The notes: generated from the sequence alone by a model not told the origin. Shown: positions 11,187 through 23,845, counted from the first letter of the stretch. The stretch is DNA of 64,000 nucleotides from Wuchereria bancrofti (GCA_005281725.1 SSBO01000009.1:8184303-8248302), one strand, 5' to 3'. Translations and numbers: made by a program.

Positions 11187-12824
11187 CACTTATTCACTGG
11201 GCAGAATAAATTGCAAATTTAATTATTTCTTTTACAGTTCTGTCTTATCAGCGACTTATTCTCTTAATTGAACAACAGCAAAAAAGTATAATACATTCAG
11301 TTAGAACAAAAAAAAACATTTTTCTAATTTTCTTTAAAATTTTAGGAATCAAAAGAAATTCACGTTCAATTATTTTTTGTGGAAATATATATCACTTCGA
11401 GTATTTGGAAATTAAAATATGTTATTAGTAAAGAATGTGGGATAGAAATTAAAATATTTTTTTCAATAAGTGAGAATTAAAATATCTTTTCAGTAAAGAA
11501 TATATATTTCAGTAAAGAATATGAGAACATAAAAATTAAAATGTTTTTTTTTTAAGTAATTAGTCATCCATCCATCAATCATTCACCTGTCATTTGTTTA
11601 AGATCTGTTAATGTTCTTTAAAACAATGCTTGACATTCTGAATTTAGTCTATAATTAAATTATTTGGTAAATTGATAATATTGTAATTGTCTTCAATTCA
11701 TTATGAATTAAATAAATGACCGAAACTTTTGCACTTTCAACTAATTTGCCAGCGATGAAATGCATTTGAACTGATTAGAAAATTTAATGATTGCACTATT
11801 TATCGTTCATTTATGTTTCGTTTCTTTCTCCTTCTTCTGTAACTTTTCCGCTAAACAAGGCGCAAGCGCACGTGTCTAATGATTTTACAAAAGCAAATAA
11901 TGAAAAACTGTAACATTTCTTCGAAAACTGAAATAGTGAAAGATTAAAATTTCCATTCTACTATTTATCTTTTTCATTGAAAAAAATTTTTTTCTAAATT
12001 AATCTCTTAAATTCATAATACTTTTTCTATTGAAATACTTCAATTATTTTCATTTACTCTTCGTTTTATACTTATTGCGTATAATATTATTTAGTTTTTT
12101 CCACTTAGCTTTTTTTTAGCTTTCATTAATTACAAAACAAATTAAATGAGACTATGTCTCATTTATACAAGGTACTAATGTTACTTAAGTTAACTGTTTC
12201 AAATATTATATTAGTTTTAAGAGATAAGCTACTTGATATTATTATCAGGTACAGTGATATTGTAAAATGCAAATATTGGCTTTTTAAATTTATTTCATCG
12301 TTTAAAGAGTATATGAATATTCAATTAAGATTAAGAAAAGTATTTGATATTTTTCTTATTTCTTTATGTTTTCTGAAATCAAAACTAAAATGTTATCAAA
12401 AAAGGAGGTAGAGATTAATTCTGAGTTTTTTTTGCCTTTTTTTCCTAATGAAAAATTAGTACAATTCAAAAAGAAATAAACAAAATGTTCGATTTTATAG
12501 TTTCGCTATGATCTTTTTCATTTTATTAAAAAAAAAAAAGCACAGTAATATTTATTTAACTATTGTTAAAATAAAATTCACCCATTGCCTCTTATTTTAT
12601 GTCATTAAAAAAAAAAAAAATTTCAAGATTTAATGAAATGAATTGTTTCATTTGCATTTATCGCTTAAGGAATATGCAAATTTTTTAAAGAAATAAATAT
12701 ATATAAAATAGCAAATGACGAAATACAATCATTGTTCATCAGAAGCCAGAAGTTGACTGATATTCCTAACCCATAATTTTGATTGGGTTTCGTATTCACG
12801 TTGACTTTACGTGTTCGTGTTAAA
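11187..12824. other. intergenic, AT-rich, with short repeats
   Basis: Holds a diverged tandem repeat (about 11405-11560; units like GAATTAAAATATTTTTTTCAG and CAGTAAAGAATAT), a 10-bp-arm hairpin at 12143-12165, and an 85-codon ORF at 12154-12411 that I consider chance. No supported gene. Confidence 0.55.
12143..12165. repeat. inverted repeat, 10-bp arms, 3-nt loop
   Basis: TAAATGAGAC, loop TAT, GTCTCATTTA. Perfect arms with the same three-base loop size as the longer hairpins at 2965, 13830, 16015 and 21130. Confidence 0.9.
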
Positions 12825-13838
12825 ATGCCGCGGACAAGGCGACAAGTGGCATTAGGGATAAGTGGTGCTAATCGTGCGAAAAGCGGTGCAAAATTAAGTA
12901 AACCAATTGGCGACCGTGTAGCATGTCGTGATGAGTCACCAGAAATTCGAAGCGTTCAGAAAGGACGAATTCGTCTTGGTAGTGTTGCACCGTTGTTATC
13001 ACGTCGAGCTAAAGCTCTTGCAATGGTAACAGAAGCACTTTTCATCAGTTAATTTTTTAGCAAAAATTCATAATTTGAAGAAAAAAAATTTGCTTTTTTC
13101 TTAAAATTTAATAATTAATGTTTTAAACAAAAAAAAAAAAAAGAAAGAACAATCTTTCAGAAGAAACATTGCAGTCATTACTCAGATGATGAGGACTCTT
13201 CTGACGTATCAGATAACGATAGTTTCACGGATGACGGTGAGGAGGAAGAGGAGGAGGAGGAGAATGATGAAAAATTTTATGATTATGATCAAAATCATCG
13301 ATCATATAATCATCGTCGTACACCATCATATCATGTTAAGTGCATGTAATAATTTATCACCTAATTTAATTTTGTAGAAAATTTAAAAAATTTTTGTAGC
13401 TTTTTTTAAAATTTAGGAAAGATTATGAGGAAGATAACGACGACCAATTAATTTCATCATCATCGCTACCAATTTCAACATCGAAACATCTTCCTACACA
13501 AGTTAAAAAGGCAAAATTATGCAAAACACGTAAAACGACCGCTGCTACACCAACAATTCCAAGCGGAACAAAGTCGCTCACAAATGGAAAAGCTAAAAAA
13601 ATTACTCCTCGATGTGATTCAAAAAAAACAAACGTAAAAACAAAAGCAGTACATAATGAGGAGACAATTCCATCTGGTCCAATAACACGTTCACGTAGGT
13701 ATGACATTAAAATTAATTAAATTTATTTCTTCAAATGATTCCTCTTTTTATAAATTATTTGATAATAATTTATCATTAAAAACTTTTGTGTTTTATCAAT
13801 TTTTTAGAGCAATGATGATGGCCAAGAATGATTATTAA
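12825..13838 (+). CDS. unrecognised protein with basic ends and an acidic middle, 232 aa
   Basis: Four exons: 12825-13025, 13161-13345, 13417-13698 and 13808-13838; phases 0, 2, 2 join without stops. I chose ATG 12825 (MPRTRRQVALG); the frame is open 14 codons further but without another ATG. Residues 1-67 are basic (Arg/Lys/Gly). Residues ~73-105 are acidic, with a run of glutamates after DNDSFTDDG. The remainder is Lys/Thr/Ser-rich (KKAKLCKTRKTT, GKAKKITPR) and ends RAMMMAKNDY. No signal peptide or membrane segment. The composition suggests a disordered, possibly nuclear or nucleic-acid-associated protein; this is inference. The stop codon lies in the left arm of a perfect hairpin. AATAAA follows at 13882-13887. 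Confidence 0.65.
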
Positions 13839-13866
13839 GCAGAAATTTCATTTCTGCTTAATAATC
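13830..13866. repeat. perfect inverted repeat, 17-bp arms, 3-nt loop
   Basis: GATTATTAAGCAGAAAT (13830-13846), loop TTC, then the exact reverse complement at 13850-13866. The left arm contains the last codons and TAA stop (13836-13838) of the 232-aa protein gene. Confidence 0.95.
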
Positions 13867-13887
13867 TGTTAATCGATGATAAATAAA

Positions 13888-15366
13888 TCAAATTAAATTT
13901 AGTCATTTCTATTGTATTTATTATTCATCGATTAAATTTGCTATTACAATTAAATGAAATAAACTTATATTATTAATGTAATTGTATGACACAATAAAAT
14001 ATTCAACTAAAATTTACGTTTTTTTTCCAACAATAAACATTTCATGTAACTGTCGATTGATTTTATGAAAAAAAAGGAGAAGTGCATGCTAAAATGTTTG
14101 AAATGTTAAAATATTGAAAATATATCAATCAATAAATTAAATAGTTAAATAGTTATTATTAAAGGAATTGCTTGTATTTAGAGCAATTATTATTTAAAAT
14201 AATTCATAATCATATCATTTTCAAATCAAATTGTATATCAAAAACTGTTAGATAAAAATACTTTTGGATTACATTTGTGAATCTTTTCAACGAGTTTCAT
14301 ATGTATTAGTCTTTATACTGAAATGTAGAAATATATGTAATTTTCTGTTCTATTTCAAATTAATTAAATGCTCAGTGAAATATTTCAATAGCTCTAATAT
14401 TTTCCAAATTTAAAACATCACTGACTTACTTTTCCAAAAAAAGACATTTGTTCATATAGTGCAAAAGTATACTGTGATAAATAATAATACTTAGTTATTA
14501 ATATTTTATAGTTTTTATGTGTGAATTATTTATCATTTATTGTTGCTTGATATTATAGATATATATTATCATGAATATGATTAAAGCAGTTTATTTAATT
14601 AGGCTAGGCTTTTAATTTTAGATATGTCATACTTCTAGGCTAGCAATAACATTGTTAGGAATTTGGTTTTTTAGAAGAAGTGAAAATTAGATAAAATGAA
14701 ATTTAAAAAGATTATATAACAATATGAGCATTCTATCTTTCATATGTTTTTCATTCTTTGTAAAAAAAGAAATGTACATATATTTTTATAGTAACAGTAT
14801 AATTAGATAATTTAATTTACAAGAAATATATGTAAAAGCATTCAGTTATCAATAAATAATTATCAGTGGCTTTGTGATTATCAATGATAATCATATCTAC
14901 AGATAGAATTATGCAATAAGTATAATTTAATTTAAAAGAAACACATATAAAATTAATTATCAATAAATTTATGTTTATCAATTATAATCCTATCAAAATA
15001 CATCTACAAAATGTTGATGCTATCATCGCTATCACACTACTGGGAAAGTTTAAAATCAAAAATTTGAGATTATTCAGTCATTTTCAAAAGTTATCATTAA
15101 AATAAGTTTTTTTTTTGCTTTTTTAATCTTTACGAATTGTATGTAACTTGTTTAAATGCATACTACAATATATTATCGTCCTAACGTACTGTAACTTTAC
15201 GCTTAAACTTTCTTAACACTAAGTAAATGCTGGCTGATAGGATTGTATTTATCAATCGCTTGCTAATTTTCCCACTTCATAAGTGTATATGCTAAGTGAT
15301 AAGATAAATGATAACACAGATGAAAGTTTCATAATAATAATGCAATTCATTAAAAGACGTATTTCA
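13888..15366. other. AT-rich intergenic region
   Basis: Between the 232-aa gene (+) and the 37-aa microprotein gene (-). I see no exon, RNA gene or clear repeat beyond simple AT-rich sequence. Confidence 0.6.
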
Positions 15367-15487
15367 TTTATTACAATTACAAATTAAAGTTACAGTAAGA
15401 TCAATCAGTTCCATATATTTTAATGTCAGTTTTTTTTTTCTTGTATATCAAACTTATAACATTTTTTGTTGATTTCCCATCAGTCTA

Positions 15488-15601
15488 TCAATGTTTCACT
15501 TTTTGTTGAATTTGAGCGATATATGAATCCAAATGACCAGTATAATAAGCTGCTGCAAGGCCTGCTATAATAGCCAGAAATAATAGAACTAGGAAGCTCA
15601 T
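15488..15601 (-). CDS. microprotein, 37 aa, paralogue-like to the 33-aa protein
   Basis: Intronless minus-strand ORF starting MSFLVLLFLAII. A single hydrophobic segment (residues 3-18) is followed by AAAYYTGHLDSY and a Gln/Lys tail ending KVKH. It matches the 33-aa protein at 10929 in start, hydrophobic length, the AYY.G.LD.Y motif and tail composition, although nucleotide sequences differ considerably. AATAAA on the minus strand lies at 15372-15367, about 116 nt after the stop. A TTTTTTAATCAG acceptor-like motif lies upstream of the ATG and could be a trans-splice site. It is likely a membrane microprotein of unknown function. Confidence 0.65.
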   Translation of the reverse strand: MSFLVLLFLAIIAGLAAAYYTGHLDSYIAQIQQKVKH

Positions 15602-16014
15602 TCTTCCTATATTAGCTTTGAAATGCAGCTGCTACTCAAATCTGATTAAAAAAGTAACAATGATTATTTCAAACATTAAATGTTACATTTTAAATATTTG
15701 TAATCATATTAAATGCAAATAAAGCTTTATCATATTGCTTTCTAATCCCTTTTTTTTTGCAAATTCAAATTATCACAAAATTTGCTAGATTTAAATGATT
15801 AATTATCGATAATAATTTTTTTTATAAATTAAAAAAAGTGGAAACGATTAGACATAAATTGTAAAAAGCAAGATTAAATTCCTTTTTACTTTTATAATCC
15901 TAAATTCTTGTTGAAAAAACAAGCAGAAAATGTGATAAAATAATCTAATAGGTTTTTGGTCAAGGTTTTTGGTAAAATTTTTAATTGAATTATTTCATTT
16001 TTGGAAAGAAATAC

Positions 16015-16051
16015 TATCATTTTGTATGAAATACTTTCATACAAAATGATA
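16015..16051. repeat. perfect inverted repeat, 17-bp arms, 3-nt loop
   Basis: TATCATTTTGTATGAAA (16015-16031), loop TAC, then the exact reverse complement at 16035-16051. Intergenic. Confidence 0.95.
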
Positions 16052-16344
16052 ACAATCTAAATTATTCGAATGCTAATGTTATTTTCATGTCATTAAAAAT
16101 GTTAGTAAAAGTTTTCGTATGAAATTATGCTATGATTTGTTTTTTTTTGATCTATTCTATCAGACTTTTTTTTAAAATCTATTTGATACGTTTGAAAAAT
16201 GATTACTATGAACAAATTTTAGGTTTCATATATTAGCTACAGCAAAATACCTATCTTACAAAATACTTACCTTACCAAATAAATAAGCTTATTTGATTAC
16301 TGAAAGAAATTCACATGTATCAAGCTTGATCTATTTATGATTGT

Positions 16345-16468
16345 GGACAATTCCGCGCGTACTATGTTTCACGTAAAACACAGAGAAAACCACTACACAG
16401 ATCTGAATGGTATAAGTAACTACACTAGTTGCGTATATTTAGCCGCGGACAATTGCGCGCATACTATG
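16345..16468. repeat. pair of 22-bp GC-rich direct repeats
   Basis: GGACAATTCCGCGCGTACTATG and GGACAATTGCGCGCATACTATG differ at two positions and are 102 bp apart. Their CpG content is unusual here. They could be remnants of a mobile element or regulatory sites; nothing else identifies them. Confidence 0.7.
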
Positions 16469-17126
16469 CCTCAAGCATTAGCAAATTTTCGTTTGTGAAG
16501 CTATATTTGTGATAAAAAATGGTTTTTTTTTTTAAAATAATATTTCATTTGATTATATCATTTTTATCTCTAACAAATTGTATCAATTGAAGTTGACCCT
16601 TAACCCCATCTAATTGACACATATATCATTAAGAAATTCTTTTTTCCTTGAAGCGCTTTTATTCAGTCATATTAGTTGCGCTTTATTGTCTCAAGAAAAC
16701 TAATTCAAAGCAAAATGTTAGAAATTGCAGAATTTTGTGTCACATATTGTTGTTAATGCGTGAAAAAAATAATATATAAATTTATTTTCAAAATAATAAA
16801 AGTAAGAAAAAATCTATCACACAGTACGAAAAGAGACAATATTATCAATAATTCTTTTTTTTCCTCATAAAATTTTAAAACTCTAAAAAAATATTCCTTT
16901 TGAGGTATTCAATAATTTCACCAAAAAGAAAAAAAACACAGACAAAGAAAAAAAAACAAATTCAATGGAAATGGAATGAGAAAAATATTGATATTATTGC
17001 ATTCGGAATGTGAATGACTGATTTCTGATTAAAAAAAAACAATATTTATTTATTTGGGAATTTTTTAAAATATCATTCAAATGTTTTTGGTACAAACATG
17101 AATAATTAGTTGAAAATAAAGGAAAA

Positions 17127-19689
17127 TTAAGCATAATAGTATGGTGTTTGATAGCGAAATGCTTTATAAAGCATCGATGTGGAAAATAATGCAAGCAAAT
17201 CAATAATTATCAAAACGACGAAAATTTTAATGATATCTGTTTCAGCTGAATCAAAATAATCGGATATTACTGTGAAACAGTTCGGCTGAAATAGATATTT
17301 GAAAATTAATACCTTGAAACAATTGGCCTTTTTCTTCCTTTCCTTTTTTCATCCATAATTAAATGAAGTAACTTAACAGCAATTAATACTGCTAATAAAT
17401 CAAAGTCAAACTTTATTTTCAATTTCACTTCCCATATTCTACTAAAACAAAAATTAATTGTATTATTATTAGCGCAATTTTTTTTTCGAGAACGGATAAA
17501 TACAAATATTTGTAAATAAAATTGAAATAATTGAGAATATTCATTGACATTTTAATCTAATACCATTGCTAAATTGTATTTCTAGATGAAATCTACTGTA
17601 AAAAGTTTTGTAAAATTAATAATTTTAAATTTAGCAAAAAATTGAAAGAACTAATCAATATTTATCAAACAATACATTAATAAATCTTTTAGATTTAATT
17701 TTTCTTCACATCATTACTTAATAAAAATGATTCTAAGGAAGATTTTTGTCAAATCCTCAATGAGAAAATATTTAGAATTTTCTGAAAACGTTTCAAAAAA
17801 AGTTTTGTTTCATTTTTTTTTAAGAAAAAAGAAAACGAACCTTATTCTTTAATTCTCCCTCACATAAGCCATTTTCGATGTATCGAACCATTGTTTCATT
17901 TGTTGGACCACAACAATGGAATAAATCTTCGATAGATTTAAAATGTTGCATTTCATCTTCTGATTCGCCAGCTTTTGTTAGCAAATTCTGAAATAAAATA
18001 AACTTTTATGTTATTAATTTCCGTTATCATTTGATAAGGGAAAGAGAAATGATAACTTATCAAAATCATTTTAGGATGACAAACGAAAAATTTTTTCGTC
18101 ATATCAAATTTTTTCAGATGAATTTTTGTAACCTTAACTATTTTAATATATGCATATTTCAAAGAATTAAAATTTGCATAATTCGGAAATTTTTGAAATG
18201 ATTTAGTTTTTCAATAAATGATTTACTTTCATCTTTTAGCTTATACTTTTTTGTCTTCGTTAGTATATGATAAAAGATTAACAGAAATAAATTAAAATTA
18301 TATATCTTTTAAGATTATAATTAATACCTCTTATTTAACCAATAATTTAATATAATTTTTCGAAAACTTTTTCAAAAGTTAAACGAATCAAATTAATCGT
18401 CTATCGTAATTTCCTTTGGGAGTGATAATCTCATCAGGTTTTTTTCTTCTAATAATTATATTTGATGAAAAATTGAAAAATTTTTTAAAGATACAATATA
18501 CGTAGGTCAAAAAGTTCATTCAAGTTCACATAAAATACATCTTACAGTTCAGTAAATTCCTCAAGCAAAAAAAAAAAGAATAGAAGCGAAAGGAAAGAGA
18601 AGAACTTACATATAAAGCATTTTTAAATTGGTCCTTGCCAGCAATTATAAGTACTATCGAAGCAACTTCAAGTATTGCAAGAATTAATACAATAATAGAA
18701 AACTGAAATTAGAAATAACTGAGAACGATTATAAGATTTATTCCAGCAAATGAAATAATTTGAGACCAGGTCAAAACAACAACTAAATCATTGAATAATA
18801 ATTTACCATTTGTGTCTTATTTGCAAATCATCCTCATTTAAATAGACAAAAATTCAACAGTTATTTTTTTCTAAAAAAAAGAGAAAATTTCGAGTAAAAA
18901 ATTTTTTTTTAAAAAAAAATGCAAGCTGCTTGATTATCAATATGCCAAATTTTAAATAAAATTATGAACTAATGAGAGGTGACCTAATGAGAAATGGAAT
19001 AGCCTACTAAGAGATATCAACTCTCCAATAAAACAAAATTTGAAATAAAAAAAATTTTGAAATAAAACAAAATTTGCAACTTACTAAAGTCAATAGCTTG
19101 GTACTTTCACATATCGCACCACAACAACCGAGAAAACCAACAAGAAATATGGATGCACCAATAATTATTAATAGCCATAATCCTATTTGATGCTGAAATA
19201 ATTCATATTTCCTATCTGACACTAAAATGATTTCCTATTTGATAGTGAAATAATTCGAATTCTATTTTCCAACTAATTTTTGCCATTCAAAATCACTTCG
19301 TTTTTAGCTAAATAATAAAACTGGTCAAATTTCTGAATTGAATTTAACGATGATTTGATTTTTGCAAACGTCTAAAGTTTAAAGTTATAGTTCAAACATT
19401 AAGCGATAATTAAAAAGATAAAAATAATGCGAATAGAATATAAAACTTGCACCCAAAATTTTACGTTATGAATAAATTCGGTATTAAAAAAATTCAATAT
19501 GTTTACTTTTGTTAATTCAATTGAATCTTCTTTATGTATTTCTCGTACTCTTTCTAACTTTTGCAAAAAATTTTCATCATGATAAGCCCATAATGAAGTG
19601 CCAAAAAGAAGTGCGCCAAATACACAAGTTAATAAATTTGTAATGAAAAATAAAAATTTCAATGTTCGATTACCACAGCCGTGAACCAT
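17127..19689 (-). CDS. tetraspanin, 229 aa
   Basis: Minus-strand gene with five exons: 19689-19507, 19192-19085, 18702-18610, 17987-17841 and 17285-17127, all in phase 0. Four membrane segments are visible: TM1 (LKFLFFITNLLTCVFGALLF), TM2 (LWLLIIIGASIFLVGFLG followed by CCGAICES), TM3 (FSIIVLILAILEVASIVLII) and TM4 (IFVVLIIIDLLALFSTSML). The large extracellular loop holds the diagnostic CCG (Cys153-Cys154-Gly155), Cys170 and PNC (Cys180), which is the four-cysteine type. The tail ends YQTPYYYA. Tetraspanins organise membrane-protein microdomains; in worms they are common in cuticle-forming and tegument-like surfaces. The subtype cannot be assigned here. A minus-strand AATAAA lies near 17047-17052. 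Confidence 0.93.
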
Positions 19690-19880
19690 TTGCAGGAATA
19701 TCTGAAATTGTACTTATCGGTTTAAAAATTGTACCATACTAAATGTTACCATTTCCGGGACCGTTCAACATTTGTCATTTCCGAAACGTTAAAATATTTT
19801 CACAAATAAAGAAATAAAAAAAAATAAAGCTAAGTGCAATGAATTATTTAGCTATAACAAGAATGATTCATCCTATTGAA

Positions 19881-20165
19881 TTTTCTCGAGAATAGTCCCT
19901 TTTATTGAATTTTTCTCGAGAATGATTCTTTTCAATGTAAAATAAATGGAAATACTGTCCATCAACAAATATTAACCGGTACAAGATTTTAACTTTTAAC
20001 TAAGTAATTAATTAATTAAAATCAATATTGATCAAATCAATCATATTTCTCGAGAATGATTTGTTTTATTTAATATTAAAATAAGTGAAAATACCATTCA
20101 TTAGCAAATAATAACTAATATCAAACCTCAAACTTCAATTAATTAATTAACTGAAGTTAATAATT
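19881..20165. repeat. diverged ~134-bp direct duplication marked by TTTCTCGAGAAT
   Basis: CTCGAG occurs at 19885, 19915 and 20049. The segments starting at about 19911 and 20045 align for about 120 bp (AATGATT, TAAAATAA.TG.AAATAC, AACAAAT, TAATTAATTAA) with many substitutions. Lies upstream of the tetraspanin gene. Confidence 0.7.
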
Positions 20166-20728
20166 ACTCAAATCGAAATTTCTGTTATTGATGTAATGAA
20201 ATTTCCTCCCGACAGATGATAATCTTTCCCCTATTTGAAGGTTTTTTTTCTTTTTTTCCCATAGATATTGCGGAAAAATCGAATTATAATATGTCGAAAT
20301 AAAATTGCATTAAGCCAAAGGACTAAAAATTGTTTCAATTGAGTATTTCTTAAGCAAATATAAAACTTTTTCAATCTCTCAGCTGTAGCAGAACTCACAG
20401 ATTATGTGCACCTTTGTTCCAAATGAAATTTGCATGCAATGTCGAACTATTGTAAAGGTTTCCCAATCCGACAATCATTCTTATCAACCACTAACACAAC
20501 GTTAAAATTCAACTCTTACTATAAAAAGAGTAAAGGTCACAATTCTTTACTCATTGTAATCATGTCATTGCCCATTATATAAGCATTTAAATCCTTTTTT
20601 TTTGACGTCTATGAATTAAGCACATCATTTCAAGGTATATTTATCAATAAAATGATAGATAAACTAAAAAATAATAGTTCTTAGGAAAAAAAAAATTCCT
20701 AATTTCTTGTTGTGATGATAATCATAAC

Positions 20729-20844
<116 letters not shown>

Positions 20845-21129
20845 TGAATAAAATAGTTTAAAACTTAGGTAAATAAAAAAAAAATTATAATTAGAAATGA
20901 TAATTTATATGATGACAATTGAACAACAATATATTAGAAAAGAGGGTATGATTTTGGTGGATGTGAGGAAAAGAATATAAAAAATTTGAAATAGTAAACA
21001 ATATCCAAATTACTAAATTCAGTGCTTCAAAATTAATATAGTAGGCTTTTTAATGATATCCTATGAATTAAATTTGTAAAATTCCCGTTCTGAAACATTT
21101 GCAGACGTTAAATTAGGAATGACTTTCAC

Positions 21130-21170
21130 ATCATTTTCATTATATTTTTTTAAAATATAATGAAAATGAT
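21130..21170. repeat. perfect inverted repeat, 19-bp arms, 3-nt loop
   Basis: ATCATTTTCATTATATTTT (21130-21148), loop TTT, then the exact reverse complement at 21152-21170. Confidence 0.95.
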
Positions 21171-21282
21171 TCATAACTTATCAAATATGTGAAATAACAT
21201 GTGTGAGAAATTCATTTGCAAATTTAACACCTGCAAGTGTTCTCATTTTAAAAAAAAGAAAAACGGAAATCCCATAAATTAA

Positions 21283-21619
21283 ATTAGTGAAGTACGACAG
21301 ACGAGATTTAAAGTGATCAATGAACACGATTTAAATTATTTAACCATATTAAAAAAAATTTCTGATATTACTGTAACATCTGGAAAGAACATAGGAATTG
21401 AATTATCAGTGATGAGATATTGGATAAGGGGAAATTTGTACAAGAGAATAACAATAATTTACAGACTGAATTGGGAATGATGAATGTGAAGTACCATAAT
21501 TTAAAACAGTTAAAAATGATAAAAACTAAAGAACAAAGATTGATAAAGGTAAAAAGCGAAAAAGAAATGATAACAATTGTATTATATAAAATATTGTTAT
21601 CATTTCAAATATTATGCTA
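21283..21619 (+). pseudogene. coding-like island with a frame change, possible gene relic
   Basis: Frame 1 is open for 65 codons (21283-21477; ISEVRQTRFKVINEHDLNYL onward, through SGKNIGIEL). From about 21400 a second frame takes over (DEILDKGKFVQENNNNLQTE onward, to a TAG ending at 21619). Joined, they would read like a Lys/Glu/Asn-rich coiled-coil protein. Neither frame has clear splice sites. It lies 450 bp from the rpoB relic, so it may be part of the same insertion or a decayed host gene. No family recognised; it could also be chance. Confidence 0.25.
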
Positions 21620-23780
21620 GAAAGTTTGTAAAAACATAATTGATCGTTCATTTTCTTCAGTGAATCATAAAAAATTATTCTAAAAAAAGATATCTTTTGT
21701 TTTAATTTTCCTTTTTAAACTAAATTATCTAATATATTATAATAAAAAAGAAGGAAATATTTTATATGTTTTAACTTTTTTTTCTGCTACATATATATTA
21801 TTGAATAAATTAGTTATTAATTAATTAGTTTTTTATTAATAGACCTGCTTGTTAGTTGATTAAATTAAATTTTCTCGAAGCAATAAAGTAACCATATTTA
21901 ATTTCAGATTTTAATGAAGATCTGAATATAACAATGCAAAATATTTTACTACAAAATTTTAGAAATAGAAATAAAAAAGAAAAAGAAAAACGAAGATGAA
22001 AGCAAGAATAGCAATGTAAAATGTATATTGTAAAAAAAGGAAAAATTTGGTACTAACAAATTGTGGTTTTGTTTTAAGAAGTGCAGAAATAATTGGAAGC
22101 CGGCGGAAAATTTTTTTTTTTAAAATTTAGTCACACTTGGAATTTTCAAAAAAAAAAAAAAAAGTAATGTGATGGTGAATTTCAGTTTGTGTAGTAAACG
22201 TGTATGGCAGTGTATGACAATTCCATTTTATTTTTTCTTCAGAGGAAACACATATCTTAACGTGCATAATAGGTGTGAAAGAAGAAATTGGAAAATTTTG
22301 TCTCAATTCATAAAAAAAAAAAATGGAAGTGGAAATGGAAATGAAAATGCTGTAACTAACAAAAATAGGAAATCAAATTGTTACATCATATTTTAGAGAT
22401 TTCTAACAATAATTTTCATTGGAGATCAAAAAGGTAATTCACCCTTTTCACTTATCCGGTTTGCAGTATCGATTGAACTGACAAAATAACCACAAAAATA
22501 GAGGAACAACATAATCTTTATTTTGAAATATTCCGGATTACAGGAATGTGAAGAACAGAAATCCCTGAAGTACAACAGAAAATTCATCTATCAAATATCA
22601 CGTTTTTTCCTCTTTTTTTATGATTCTTAAGGAATATGGAACGTATGATGAAAATACAAAAAAAAAAAAAAAAGCGAACAGACGGTTGTACGTCGTCAAT
22701 ACCGTGAGGTTAAAGGTTATTTTAATTTGAGAAATACTTTTCTCTCCCATATTCGACACTGAATATAAATTAGAGAAATAAACTGAGAAAATGTCACCAC
22801 TTATGATGTTTCTAACGTTAACATGAATTATTACGTGTGCTACGCTTTCGAAGCACGTATCATAATACAACAACAAACCTGAAAGATGTAAAATCAAAGA
22901 AATCACATGTTTTTAATACTAATATTAAAATGTTTGATTTAATTTTTCAAAATCAAGCGTTTTACCAGAAGAGAAAGAGAAGAGGAGAATGTAGTAGAAT
23001 CTCGTTTTAACTTTTTCATATCATATCATATCATTTATCAGATCTAGGTAAAATCAGCGTTTGGGCATATGCCAAAATATCATATTGATAATCACAAAGA
23101 AATTTATATGCAGAAGAGTATACTTATTTGTAAAAATAATAAACAAAATCCCTTTCTCATGCTAATCCATTAATTTTAAAATATTGAAATAATAATATTT
23201 CATCTTTATTATATATTAACATAAATGCACAGCAAATATTACATATTAAAAATTGTGTGACATATTAGAAATATATATATATTTAATAAAAAAAATGTAA
23301 GACTAACAAAATGGATAATTTAAATGAATATAATAAGCCAATTTCTAGTTGGTTTGAATTTGAAAAGTATCAAAAAGTTTAAAAACAAAATGAAGGAAAG
23401 AAATCTCAAGAGGAAATGTATAATTTAATTGACAATTTAAGGAAATGTATAATTTAAATGATGCAATACGATCATTTATAAAAATGATGCAGTATAAAAT
23501 ATAAACAAACACACATGCTAAAGGATAAAGAGAAGAGAGTGCAACTGTTAAAAGAGATGAAATATTGAAATGTCAACTAAATCAACCATAAAATTACAAG
23601 TAAATGCGATGAAATAGAAAAAGGACATTGTTAAGATCAATGTTTCATTGATAGAAACTCTCCTTGCAAGTCGATAATTCCACCTCTCACCTTCACTCAA
23701 CACTCATCTGTCACCCCCCCACACACTTCTCCTTTTGTCCACCACAACAGAACTGAGACCCCACCTCATCCTTTTATATC

Positions 23781-23845
23781 ACACCTGTCATTCTCCTCTC
23801 TCTCTCTCTCTCCCTCCCTCCCTCCCTCTTTCTGTCTCTTTCCTT
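23781..23845. repeat. CT/CCCT microsatellite
   Basis: (CT)n followed by (CCCT)n and TCTTTC-type sequence, after a C-rich stretch with CCCCCCC near 23716. Confidence 0.85.

Larger units (their letters stand above)
15602..17046. other. intergenic region with a hairpin and a 22-bp duplicated GC-rich motif
   Basis: No gene supported. Contains the 17-bp-arm hairpin at 16015-16051 and two copies of GGACAATT(C/G)CGCGC(G/A)TACTATG about 102 bp apart (around 16345 and 16447), which stand out from the AT-rich surroundings. Confidence 0.6.

Noticed and set aside
12154..12411. 85-codon plus-strand ORF starting in a small hairpin
   Set aside because: AT-rich codons only, no domain, no splice or promoter signals; length is within chance expectation.
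22598..22906. 102-codon minus-strand ORF (starts MISLILHLSG)
   Set aside because: Hydrophobic start and slightly higher GC, but ends in poly-Phe from an A-run and has no conserved feature; chance ORFs of this size are expected.
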